Below, one piece after another: positions 1-7,771 of a DNA stretch of 9,098 bases. The first letter of the stretch is position 1. Every line of letters starts with the position of its first letter. This DNA is from DASQDN01 sp035630195 (lineage in GTDB: Bacteria; Acidobacteriota; Terriglobia; Bryobacterales; Bryobacteraceae). The notes under the pieces were generated by a model. That model saw nothing but the letters and a program-made list of their open reading frames with translations, did no database searches and was not told the DNA's origin. The stretch spans positions 1 through 9,098 of the forward strand of contig DASQLD010000705.1 in NCBI GenBank assembly GCA_035630195.1, in the 5' to 3' direction. The position numbers and the translations under genes were made by a program.

Positions 1-855
1 CAATTGATCCGAGAAGGAGCCATCGGACAGGTCTATCATGTGCGTGGCATTTGCTTCCGCCGACGTTTTTCAATTGGACGAACGCCGGATGAACCCGTTC
101 CTGCGGGGCTCGATTGGGACAAGTTCCTCGGGCCTGCTCAATACAAGCCGTATAGCAAAAACAAGTTCGCTTACAACTGGCATTGGTTCTGGGACACCGG
201 CAATGGTGACATCGGGAATCAGGGTGTGCACGAAATGGACATTGCCCTTTGGGGATTGGGCCGGTCGGGATGGCCGATCTCGGTGTCATCGACGGGTGGT
301 AAGTTTACCTGGCATGACGACCAGGAAACGCCGAATACACAGCAGGCAACTTTCGATTTCGGCGATGCCCAAATGACGTTCGAAGTGCGGAATCTGCCCA
401 CACCTCCGGAAGGGCTAGGAGGATTAAAGGGTCCCAACTACGTGGGCAATATCTTTTTTGGAACGCTCGGGTTCATGATCGTGGACCACACGGGCTACGA
501 GTTGTACAAAAGCAGCGCGGGGGATCTGAGCGGCGAAGTAGCTCGCGGATCAGGGGCAGGGAACCGTGAGAAGTATGAGAAGGTTTCTGAGGAAAAAAAT
601 GCCGACGAACCGACAGAACAGCATATGAAGAATTTCTTCGATGCAATCCGATCACGCGATTACACGAAGCTTAATGCCGAGATCGCGATTGGGGCGCGCT
701 CAGCCGCGTTCTGCCATCTGGCGAATATCGCTTATCGAGTCGGACGGACAGTGAGGCTAAATCAGTCGACAGGAATGTTCCTGGGCGACGATGAAGCGAA
801 CTCGCTCGCGACCCGCGATTACCGGGCTCCGTACGATATCCCGGAGAATCTGTAA
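1..855 (+). CDS. Gfo/Idh/MocA-family oxidoreductase, C-terminal part (5' end outside window)
   Basis: The reading frame is open from base 1 (first codon CAA, Gln) to a TAA stop at 853-855, giving 284 residues. It is the end of a longer gene: the TTG at base 4 is an ordinary Leu codon, and the opening residues QLIREGAIGQVYHVRG match the junction where the Rossmann domain passes into the C-terminal alpha/beta domain in this family. The family motif GDIGNQGVHEMDIALWGLG runs from about residue 69 to 87 of the visible part, with the His (77) and Asp (80) expected near the substrate site. Members usually oxidise or reduce sugars, inositols or related compounds with NAD(P). The cofactor-binding glycine motif and the EKP lysine motif would lie off the left edge, so neither substrate nor cofactor can be told. 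Family members of this type in Acidobacteria and Planctomycetes often carry a Tat signal, which cannot be checked here. The family call is secure; the specific activity is unknown. Confidence 0.9.
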   Translation, partial: QLIREGAIGQVYHVRGICFRRRFSIGRTPDEPVPAGLDWDKFLGPAQYKPYSKNKFAYNWHWFWDTGNGDIGNQGVHEMDIALWGLGRSGWPISVSSTGGKFTWHDDQETPNTQQATFDFGDAQMTFEVRNLPTPPEGLGGLKGPNYVGNIFFGTLGFMIVDHTGYELYKSSAGDLSGEVARGSGAGNREKYEKVSEEKNADEPTEQHMKNFFDAIRSRDYTKLNAEIAIGARSAAFCHLANIAYRVGRTVRLNQSTGMFLGDDEANSLATRDYRAPYDIPENL

Positions 856-860
856 CGCGT

Positions 861-3800
861 TTACGCGATAACGGCGAGCAGATCTTTCGCATCGACAGTG
901 TCACCGACTTTGACGAGTAATTCTTGCAACTTGCCGTCGATAGGAGCGTATACAGTCGTTTGCATCTTCATCGCTTCCATGATGAGTAGCCGGTCGCCTT
1001 TCTTTGCGTTCTGACCCGGTTCGAGCGCGATTGAGGTTACCGCTCCAGGGATCGGGGCGCCGACGTGCCCCGGATTGCCTGGATCGGCTTTCTGCCGCTG
1101 GGTCGCCTCAACCTTGAGGGTTTTATCGACCACCGTGACTTCGCGCGGTTGCCCATTGAGTTCGAAGAAGACTGTGCGTGTGCCATCAGGATGCGCCTCA
1201 CCGATCGTGAGGAACTTGATGATGAGTACCTTGCCTTCCTCGATCTCCATTGTGATTTCGGTGGCGGGCTCCATTCCGTAGAAGAACTCGGGCGTCGGGA
1301 TAACGCTAACGTCGCTAAAGGCATCGCGGGCGCGCTCGAATTGCAGAAATACCTCGGGATACATGAGGTAGCTCATTAACTCCGACTGTGACGCGTCGCG
1401 ACCGATTTTCTCGCTCAGCTCCTGTCGTGTTTTGTCGAGATCGACAGCCGGCAGGTGTTCGCCCGGCCTTCCGTATTTGGGCTCTGCTCCGCGTAGGACA
1501 ACATCCTGAACTTGTTTAGGCCATCCTCCTTCAGGCTCTCCGAGAGAGCCGGAGAACATGTCGACTACCGAGTTTGGGAGCGTTACAGTGTGATGCGGTC
1601 CGAGGTTCTTGAACTCCTCGACAGTCATGCCGTGGCTGATCAGGAAGATCGCGAGGTCGCCGACAACTTTACTTGAGGGTGTCACTTTGACGATGTCGCC
1701 AAACGCCATGTTGACATCAGCGTAGGCTTTGGCAATTTCTGGCCAACGAGCCCCGAGGCCCATCGATTGGGCTTGTTCACGCAAATTGGTGTACTGCCCG
1801 CCAGGCATCTCATGCAGATACACTTGGGCCGTGCCCGATTTGGGCGCTGAGTCAAATGGCGCATAGTAGCCGCGCACGGCTTCCCAATAATCGTCCGCTT
1901 GCTGGAGAGCCTCAATATTGAGGTCCGTGTCTCTGGCCGTGTTGTTAAGCGCAGCCACTATCGAATTGAGATTTGGCTGGCTCGTCGTACCGCTCATCGA
2001 CGCCATCGCGCCATCCGCCGCATCGACGCCGGCCTCGGCGGCCTTCAGGATGGAAGATGCATTGATGCCGCTGGTATCGTGAGTGTGGAAATGAACCGGC
2101 AAGCCAACTTCTTCCCTGAGTGTCCGGACAAGTTTCTCTGCTGCGTAGGGCTTGCAAACACCGGCCATGTCTTTTATGCCGAGGATGTGCGCTCCCATGC
2201 GTTCGAGTTCCTTCGCCATTCGAACGTAATAGTTCAGCGTGTATTTGTCCCTTTTGGGATCCAAGAGATCTCCGGTGTAGCAGATCGCGCCTTCGCAGAT
2301 ACGGCCGGTATCGCGGACGGCTTCCATCGGGATCTTCATGTTGGGCAGCCAGTTCAAGGAGTCGAACACACGGAAGATATCGATTCCCTGCTTTGCTGAT
2401 TCATGAATGAACTCTCGCACTACATTGTCGGGATACGCGGTGTAACCGACGGCGTTCGAAGCGCGAAGTAACATCTGGAAACAGATGTTGGGAATTGCTT
2501 TGCGCAGGACTTGCAATCGTTCGAAGGGATCTTCATAGAGGAAACGCATCGCGACGTCGAATGTTGCGCCGCCCCACATCTCCAAGCTGTAGAGATTTGA
2601 AAGCTTATGCGATACGAAATTGGCGATCGCCAGCATGTCATATGTCCGCATGCGCGTTGCAAACAGAGATTGATGGGCGTCGCGAAAGGTTGTATCGGTC
2701 AGAAGCAGGCGTTCCTGCGAACGGGTCCATTCTGCAAACTTTTCAGGCCCCAAACGATCGAGCAACTGCCGCGTGCCATCGGGCGGTTGCGATGTGTCGT
2801 GCGGAGGAATCGGAGCCGGGCGGAGGTTCTTCGGCTTCGGCTTTCCTCCTACTTCCTTATTTCCGTTTACGGCGATCTCGCCAAGATAGGTAAGTAGCTT
2901 GGTGGCGCGATCGCGCTTCTGCGTGAATTGAAAGAGCTCGGGAGTATCGTCCAGGAATCGCGTCGTTGCTTCGCCAGTCTGGAATGTTTCGTGATGAACG
3001 ACGTTTTCAAGGAACGGGATATTGGTCTTGACGCCTCTGATTCGAAATTCGCGTAACGCGCGATCCATTCGCTGGCACGCATTCTCGAAATCGCGACTCC
3101 ATGCGGTGACCTTCACGAGCAACGAGTCGTAATACGGCGTGATAACAGCGCCGCCATAGGCCGAAGCGCCATCGAGGCGAATTCCGAAACCTGCGGGCGA
3201 ACGGTATGTCTGAATGCGGCCGTAATCGGGAACGAACTTATTCGAAGGATCCTCAGTCGTCACACGGCATTGAAGCGCATAGCCGTGAAGCGGCACGTCC
3301 TCCTGTCGTGGAAGACGCATGACCGGGCCGTGTAGTTCTTCGCCTTGCGCGACCTGTATTTGCGAGCGGACGATATCAATACCGGTCACAACCTCGGTTA
3401 CGGTGTGTTCCACCTGAACACGCGGGTTGACTTCGATGAAAAACCATTCGCCCGTGTCCATATCTACCAGAAACTCAACCGTGCCGGCGTTGTAGTATCC
3501 CGCGGTCTTCGCCAGGCGTACTGCGGCGTCCGCAAGTTCCTTTCGGATGCGCGGATCGAGATTGACGGCCGGAGCGACCTCGACTACTTTCTGGTGGCGG
3601 CGTTGAACCGAGCAATCGCGCTCGTATAAATGCAGAATGTTCCCGTGCTTATCGCCCAGGATTTGTACTTCGATGTGTTTTGCTCGACGGATATATCGTT
3701 CGAGGAATACGGCGTCATTTCCGAAAGCGGCTCCGGCTTCATGACGAGCTTCCTGTAAACGGCTTTCGAAGTCTTCCGCGCGGTCGACCACACGCATGCC

Positions 3801-4298
3801 GCGTCCGCCACCGCCGAATGCGGCCTTGATAATTAGAGGGAACCCGATTTGTCGCGCCGTCTCGATGGCAACCGCGGGGTTCGTAATGGCATCTGGTGTT
3901 CCGGGAATCGTGGGGATTCCGGCTTCGTCAGCAAGTCGACGAGCCGCAGTTTTATCGCCGAGGAGGTCGAGAAGATGTTCACTCGGGCCCACGAACGTGA
4001 TGCCGAAGCGCTCGCAGGCTCTCGGCAGCGCGGGGTTTTCGGACAGAAAGCCGTATCCCGGATGAATTGCGTCGACACCTTTTTCTGCGGCAAGGGCTAC
4101 GATATTATCGACGTCGAGGTATGCCTGAACCGGTCCCTTACCCTGGCCGATCTGATATGCTTCGTCCGCTTTGAATCGATGGAGGCTAAGACGATCCTCC
4201 TGCGAGTAGACGGCGACGGTTCGAAGTTGGAGTTCGGTGGCCGCTCGGAGAATGCGGATCGCTATCTCACCGCGATTCAGGGCCAGCAGTTTTTTCAT
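861..4298 (-). CDS. pyc: Pyruvate carboxylase, single-chain
   Basis: This biotin enzyme makes oxaloacetate from pyruvate, bicarbonate and ATP in the cytoplasm, refilling the TCA cycle and feeding gluconeogenesis. At 1145 residues it has the usual length for the one-chain form. Domains in order: biotin carboxylase at about 1-460, with the ATP-grasp glycine loop GGGGRGM (162-168), the signature ERDCSVQRRHQK (226-237) and EVNPRVQVEHTVTE (289-302); a Pro/Lys-rich linker at about 470-525; the carboxyltransferase domain from about 530, with DTTFRDAHQS (535-544), the conserved Lys in GIKDMAG (K709, carbamylated in known enzymes) and the metal-binding HTH (738-740); and a biotin carrier domain with EAMKM (1108-1112), in which K1111 is the predicted biotinylated lysine. 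All motifs needed for activity are present. The ATG start is supported by a GAGGG Shine-Dalgarno site 7 bases upstream. The gene stands alone, convergent with the oxidoreductase on its 3' side and divergent from the repeat lipoprotein. No biotin ligase gene is in view. Confidence 0.98.
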   Translation of the reverse strand: MKKLLALNRGEIAIRILRAATELQLRTVAVYSQEDRLSLHRFKADEAYQIGQGKGPVQAYLDVDNIVALAAEKGVDAIHPGYGFLSENPALPRACERFGITFVGPSEHLLDLLGDKTAARRLADEAGIPTIPGTPDAITNPAVAIETARQIGFPLIIKAAFGGGGRGMRVVDRAEDFESRLQEARHEAGAAFGNDAVFLERYIRRAKHIEVQILGDKHGNILHLYERDCSVQRRHQKVVEVAPAVNLDPRIRKELADAAVRLAKTAGYYNAGTVEFLVDMDTGEWFFIEVNPRVQVEHTVTEVVTGIDIVRSQIQVAQGEELHGPVMRLPRQEDVPLHGYALQCRVTTEDPSNKFVPDYGRIQTYRSPAGFGIRLDGASAYGGAVITPYYDSLLVKVTAWSRDFENACQRMDRALREFRIRGVKTNIPFLENVVHHETFQTGEATTRFLDDTPELFQFTQKRDRATKLLTYLGEIAVNGNKEVGGKPKPKNLRPAPIPPHDTSQPPDGTRQLLDRLGPEKFAEWTRSQERLLLTDTTFRDAHQSLFATRMRTYDMLAIANFVSHKLSNLYSLEMWGGATFDVAMRFLYEDPFERLQVLRKAIPNICFQMLLRASNAVGYTAYPDNVVREFIHESAKQGIDIFRVFDSLNWLPNMKIPMEAVRDTGRICEGAICYTGDLLDPKRDKYTLNYYVRMAKELERMGAHILGIKDMAGVCKPYAAEKLVRTLREEVGLPVHFHTHDTSGINASSILKAAEAGVDAADGAMASMSGTTSQPNLNSIVAALNNTARDTDLNIEALQQADDYWEAVRGYYAPFDSAPKSGTAQVYLHEMPGGQYTNLREQAQSMGLGARWPEIAKAYADVNMAFGDIVKVTPSSKVVGDLAIFLISHGMTVEEFKNLGPHHTVTLPNSVVDMFSGSLGEPEGGWPKQVQDVVLRGAEPKYGRPGEHLPAVDLDKTRQELSEKIGRDASQSELMSYLMYPEVFLQFERARDAFSDVSVIPTPEFFYGMEPATEITMEIEEGKVLIIKFLTIGEAHPDGTRTVFFELNGQPREVTVVDKTLKVEATQRQKADPGNPGHVGAPIPGAVTSIALEPGQNAKKGDRLLIMEAMKMQTTVYAPIDGKLQELLVKVGDTVDAKDLLAVIA

Positions 4299-4305
4299 GG
4301 GATAT

Positions 4306-4310
4306 CCCTC
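4306..4310 (-). promoter_or_regulatory. Ribosome binding site of pyc (GAGGG), inside a palindrome
   Basis: On the minus strand GAGGG ends 7 bases before the ATG at 4298, a good Shine-Dalgarno position that fixes the start. Its GGG is one arm of the perfect 10-base palindrome GGGATATCCC (4299-4308), which fills the space between this site and the start codon. A three-codon open frame (ATG TTA CCT TGA, 4320 down to 4309) ends inside the same site. Whether either element controls translation is unknown. Confidence 0.75.
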
Positions 4311-4358
4311 AAGGTAACATGGGGAACTCTTTTGGCCTTTCGTTCGTATTGATCTGGC

Positions 4359-4364
4359 AAGGAG
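4359..4364 (+). promoter_or_regulatory. Ribosome binding site of the repeat lipoprotein (AAGGAG)
   Basis: AAGGAG matches the anti-Shine-Dalgarno core and lies 9 bases before the ATG at 4374. This supports that start, which is also the one that gives a proper lipoprotein signal peptide. Confidence 0.85.
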
Positions 4365-4373
4365 CTGTTTGTA

Positions 4374-5243
4374 ATGAAATCTGCCTATCTAAGTGTGGGT
4401 CTTCTTTCATTTTTTCTGGTCGGATGCGAAGACATGGTCTGGGGGGACCGGTCGGATCGGTTTACCGAGAATTTCTCGTTCAGCTATTCGTTGAAGCCAG
4501 GCGGGCGCGTTTCCATCGAAAATCTTAACGGATCGGTGGAGGTCACGGGTTGGGACAAAGACACGATTGAGATCACCGGAGCAAAGTACGCGGCTACGGA
4601 AGACCTGCTGAAAGCGCTGAAGATCGATATTCAACATTCCGCCGATGCAGTCAATATTCGTACGGTCCGGCCCAGTTCGGTTCGTGGTAATTACGGCGCC
4701 AGGTACAGACTGCGAGTTCCACGCCGTGTCGAACTGGAACGGATCGCCAGCTCCAACGGCCATGTTGAGGCGCGCGACATCGAAGGCCCCGCACGTATCC
4801 GGACGTCGAATGCCGGCGTGCGCATTCTAAACACAAAGGGCACTCTCGAAATTGAGACGTCGAATGGCTCTATTGACGTCAACGACCACAGCGGCTCAAT
4901 TACCGGACATACGTCTAACGCTCGTGTGAATGTTGATTTGTCTCAGCCGGAGCAGGGTACACCGATTCGGCTGGAAAGCTCGAATGGTGGCATCAGTCTA
5001 AAGGTGCGCTCGCTGAATCGGAACAGCATCCGGCTGTCTACATCGAACGCTTCCATCAATCTTTCGCTGCCGGAAAATGCTGGCGCCCAACTGCGAGCGA
5101 ACACTTCGAACGGTCACATTAGCAGCGATCTCCCTGTTCAGGGAACGATGAAGAAAACGCACGCGGACGGTCAGATCGGGGGCGGTGGGCCTTCGGTCGA
5201 GCTCTCGACGTCGAACGGGAGCATCAGTTTACAGAGGCTTTAA
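4374..5243 (+). CDS. Predicted lipoprotein with DUF4097-like beta-strand repeats
   Basis: The 289-residue protein starts with a short charged N-terminus (MKSAY), a hydrophobic run and the lipobox LVGC, so Cys18 should be lipidated and the mature protein anchored in the envelope. After a non-repetitive part (about 19-120) that includes ENLNGSVEV (49-57), the rest is a ladder of short beta strands. Each turn carries (T/S)SN(G/A), starting at residues 126, 144, 162, 180, 202, 223, 244 and 279. The spacing is 18, 18, 18, 22, 21, 21 and 35 residues, which fits a stacked right-handed beta-solenoid or beta-helix. This pattern is typical of the DUF4097 'putative adhesin' family, whose members often occur near anti-sigma or stress genes; no such gene is adjacent here. 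No enzyme motif is visible. The gene has its own ribosome-binding site and is divergent from pyc and convergent with clpC. The envelope location is well supported; the role (surface binding, scaffold or stress sensing) is unknown. Confidence 0.88.
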   Translation: MKSAYLSVGLLSFFLVGCEDMVWGDRSDRFTENFSFSYSLKPGGRVSIENLNGSVEVTGWDKDTIEITGAKYAATEDLLKALKIDIQHSADAVNIRTVRPSSVRGNYGARYRLRVPRRVELERIASSNGHVEARDIEGPARIRTSNAGVRILNTKGTLEIETSNGSIDVNDHSGSITGHTSNARVNVDLSQPEQGTPIRLESSNGGISLKVRSLNRNSIRLSTSNASINLSLPENAGAQLRANTSNGHISSDLPVQGTMKKTHADGQIGGGGPSVELSTSNGSISLQRL

Positions 5244-5252
5244 TTTAGACGC

Positions 5253-5284
5253 AAAAAGAGGCAGACGAGAACCGCCTGCCTCTT
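5253..5284 (-). terminator. Intrinsic terminator of the clpC transcript
   Basis: A perfect 9-base-pair stem (AAGAGGCAG at 5256-5264 with CTGCCTCTT at 5276-5284) encloses an 11-base loop. On the minus strand the stem runs into a stretch of T, read from A residues 5253-5257. It begins about 15 bases after the clpC stop. On the plus strand the stem is followed by CTGAGTCG with no T run, so it should act poorly, if at all, for the convergent lipoprotein gene. Confidence 0.85.
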
Positions 5285-5299
5285 CTGAGTCGTTTGCAA

Positions 5300-7771
5300 T
5301 TAGAAGATATACAGCGGAGTACCCGGCGTTTCAGCGACCGCTCCGACAGCGACTTCTTCCCCGTTCTCGTCTTTGTTGATCGGACGGCAGAAGATGCCGG
5401 AGTCCCCGAGGTACACCTCGAGTTCGGCCGGTCGCTGTAGCGAACCTTGAATGATCGCCTCGGAAAGCGGATCTTCAATGTACTTTTGGAGGGCCCGGCG
5501 CAATGGTCGCGCGCCATATGCCCGGTCGGAATTCTTTTCGAGCACGTAGCGCGCAGCATCGTCCGTAAGGCGGATGCGAATCTGCTTGGCGACAAGGTTC
5601 GTGTTGATCTGCTCCACCAAGAGGTGAATGATCTTCAACAAATCGTCGTCTGCCAGCGACGTGAAGAGAATGACTTCGTCGAGACGATTGAGGAATTCAG
5701 GATTGAACGCCCGCTTCACCTCGGCCATCACCATCTCTTCGACTTTGGCCGGAATGGCGTCGGAATGGACTCCGAAGCCGATTCCCTGGCGCTTTTCAAG
5801 GTGTCTGGCGCCCAGGTTCGAAGTCATGATCAGGATCGTGTTCTTGAAATCGACCGTGTTCCCGAGACCGTCGGTTAACTGGCCGTCTTCAAACACCTGC
5901 AACAGGATGTTATAGACATCCGGATGCGCCTTTTCGATTTCATCGAGCAGAACGATCGAATAGGGCTGGCGCTTGACACGCTCCGTAAGCTGGCCACCTT
6001 CCTCGTACCCGACATAGCCGGGAGGCGAACCAATCAGCTTCGAGACCGAGTGCTTTTCCATAAACTCGGACATATCGAACCGAATGAGCGATTTCTCGCT
6101 CCCGAATAGGAACTCCGCCAAGGCGCGGGCGACTTCCGTTTTACCGACGCCCGTGGGTCCGAGGAAGAGGAATGAACCGGCTGGACGTTTCGGAGATTTC
6201 AGGCCGGCACGGGAGCGCCGGATTGCGCGGGACAAGGCGCTGATCGCCTTTTCCTGGCTGATGATGCGTTTGTGTAGCTCCTCTTCGATACGAAGAAGTT
6301 TGTTGACTTCTTCCTCTTTGATCGCCGTCATCGGAACGCCGGTCCAGCGAGCGACCACATCCTCGATGTCGTCCTTAGTCACCACGCCGGTAGAGGTATC
6401 GTCGAGGTTGTACCTCTCGCGGAGAACGCGCAGGTTCTCACGTTCCTTGCGCTCTTCGTCGGAATAAAAGCGCGCCTTCTCGAACTCGTGATTCGCAATC
6501 GCATTCTCCATCCTGTGAACGATGAACTTGATGCGTTTCTGAATGTCGGCGACTTCCGGAGGCAGAGTTGTCTGACGGAGTTTAACGCGCGCTCCGGCTT
6601 CGTCGATCAGATCGATGGCCTTGTCCGGAAGGAAACGGTCCGGAATGAATCGTGAAGAGGCGTAAACGGCCGTTTCAATCGAATCATCCGTGTAGGCGAC
6701 GGCATGGAACTTCTCGTAGCGCTCTTTGATGCCGAACAGGATACGAATGGCGTCCGCTTCATTCGGCGGCGGCACTTTGACGGCCTGGAAGCGACGTTCG
6801 AGAGAACGATCCTTCTCGATTGATTTGCGATATTCGCCAGGTGTGGTCGCGCCGATACATTGAATCTCCCCTCTCGAAAGAGCGGGTTTCAGAATGTTCG
6901 CCGCATCCAGCGAGCCCTCTGCCGAACCTGCACCCACGAGCGTATGCAACTCGTCGATAAAGATGATGGCGTTTTGGTTCTCCATCAACTCTTTCATGAT
7001 CGTCTTAAGGCGCTCTTCGAACTGACCACGATACTTGGTGCCCGCTACGATCAGGGAAAGGTCGAGGGCAAGAATCCGCTTATCGGCGAGGAACGAAGGA
7101 ACGTCGCCCTCGGCGATGCGCTGGGCCAGACCTTCGACAATAGCTGTCTTGCCGACACCGGGTTCGCCGATGAGCACCGGATTATTCTTAGTACGCCGGC
7201 ACAGAATTTGGATGACGCGATCCAGCTCGTAATCGCGACCGATAAGAGGATCGAGCGATCCATCCATTGCGGCCTGCGTCAGATCGCGGCTGAACTCGGC
7301 GAGCAACGAGCTTTCCTTAGGCCGATTAGCGGACATTTTCTCTGAAGATTGGCGAGCGATCTCCTCGCGCACCTGGGACAGCCGTAACCCGCGTTCGTGG
7401 AGGATTTCGGCGGCGAACGATTTATCTTCACGCAGCAATCCGAGCAAGAGATGCTCGGTGCCGATGTGTTTGTGACTCAAGCGCTCTGCTTCTTCGGCTC
7501 CATAGGCAAGCACTCGCTTACACTCATGACTCAACGGCAGATCCACGGAAGTCGAAACCTTTTCGCGGATCGTCGTATGCGACTCAATCTGCTTCCGGAT
7601 CGACTCAATGGCGGCGTGTGAGCGCAGGAAGCGGTTGGCCAGGGCCTTATCCTCACGCAGAAGCCCGAGCAGAAGATGCTCAGTCTCTATGTACGGACTG
7701 CCGAACTGGCTCGCCTCATACCGCGCGAAAAAGATTACGCGCCGGGCCTTCTCGGTATAGCGTTCAAACAT
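5300..7771 (-). CDS. clpC: ATP-dependent Clp protease ATP-binding subunit ClpC
   Basis: ClpC is a hexameric AAA+ unfoldase that feeds substrates into the ClpP peptidase in the cytoplasm. The 823 residues show the full ClpC plan. The Clp N domain has two related halves (about 1-65 and 76-140), each with the core (I/T)EHLLLGLLRED. AAA-1 has Walker A GEPGVGKT (202-209) and Walker B FIDE (271-274). The middle domain holds a UVR-like coiled segment (about 418-447, HEFEKARFYSDEE), which separates ClpC from ClpA and ClpB. AAA-2 has Walker A GPTGVGKT (538-545), Walker B LLDE (608-611), an arginine-finger NRLDE (Arg 696) and sensor-2 GARPLRR (753-759). The IGF tripeptide at 664-666 is the expected ClpP-docking loop, so it should work as a protease partner; clpP itself is not in the window. 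The C-terminal tail (about 797-823) is acidic then hydrophobic. The ATG start lies inside the end of the upstream ABC gene. A purine-rich AAGGGGAGAAG (7784-7794) sits 12 or more bases upstream, rather far, so translational coupling is likely. Confidence 0.98.
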   Translation of the reverse strand: MFERYTEKARRVIFFARYEASQFGSPYIETEHLLLGLLREDKALANRFLRSHAAIESIRKQIESHTTIREKVSTSVDLPLSHECKRVLAYGAEEAERLSHKHIGTEHLLLGLLREDKSFAAEILHERGLRLSQVREEIARQSSEKMSANRPKESSLLAEFSRDLTQAAMDGSLDPLIGRDYELDRVIQILCRRTKNNPVLIGEPGVGKTAIVEGLAQRIAEGDVPSFLADKRILALDLSLIVAGTKYRGQFEERLKTIMKELMENQNAIIFIDELHTLVGAGSAEGSLDAANILKPALSRGEIQCIGATTPGEYRKSIEKDRSLERRFQAVKVPPPNEADAIRILFGIKERYEKFHAVAYTDDSIETAVYASSRFIPDRFLPDKAIDLIDEAGARVKLRQTTLPPEVADIQKRIKFIVHRMENAIANHEFEKARFYSDEERKERENLRVLRERYNLDDTSTGVVTKDDIEDVVARWTGVPMTAIKEEEVNKLLRIEEELHKRIISQEKAISALSRAIRRSRAGLKSPKRPAGSFLFLGPTGVGKTEVARALAEFLFGSEKSLIRFDMSEFMEKHSVSKLIGSPPGYVGYEEGGQLTERVKRQPYSIVLLDEIEKAHPDVYNILLQVFEDGQLTDGLGNTVDFKNTILIMTSNLGARHLEKRQGIGFGVHSDAIPAKVEEMVMAEVKRAFNPEFLNRLDEVILFTSLADDDLLKIIHLLVEQINTNLVAKQIRIRLTDDAARYVLEKNSDRAYGARPLRRALQKYIEDPLSEAIIQGSLQRPAELEVYLGDSGIFCRPINKDENGEEVAVGAVAETPGTPLYIF
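7764..7771 (-). other. 8-base overlap of lolD-like stop and clpC start
   Basis: The minus-strand bases ATGTTTGA contain the clpC ATG (7771-7769) and the TGA stop of the ABC gene (7766-7764) in different frames. Such overlaps usually mean cotranscription and coupled translation, which fits the distant Shine-Dalgarno candidate of clpC. Confidence 0.9.

Larger units (their letters stand above)
4299..4373. promoter_or_regulatory. Divergent intergenic region between pyc and the repeat lipoprotein
   Basis: These 75 bases separate two genes read away from each other, so promoters for both must lie here or run into the neighbouring coding sequence. I see no convincing -35/-10 pair on either strand. 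TATTGA at 4347-4352 is a weak -10 candidate for the lipoprotein, with no matching -35. CATGGG occurs at 4296-4301 and again at 4318-4323, 22 bases apart start to start. The promoter role is inferred from gene orientation only. Confidence 0.5.

Noticed and set aside
4..6. TTG at base 4 as the start of the oxidoreductase
   Set aside because: It falls in the middle of a conserved family segment; the N-terminal NAD-binding domain must lie upstream of the window.
856..867. Inverted repeat CGCGT-TT-ACGCG as a terminator
   Set aside because: The 2-base loop cannot form as drawn, the remaining stem would be very short, and no T run follows on either strand.
1899..2399. Open frame of 166 codons on the plus strand, antisense to pyc
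   Set aside because: It lies wholly inside the highly conserved carboxyltransferase domain of pyc, has no recognisable motif, and such antisense frames are common opposite GC-rich genes.
3849..4352. Open frame of 167 codons on the plus strand, opposite the pyc N-terminus
   Set aside because: It mirrors the conserved biotin carboxylase codons, crosses the pyc start and leader, and has no family resemblance or clear ribosome-binding site.
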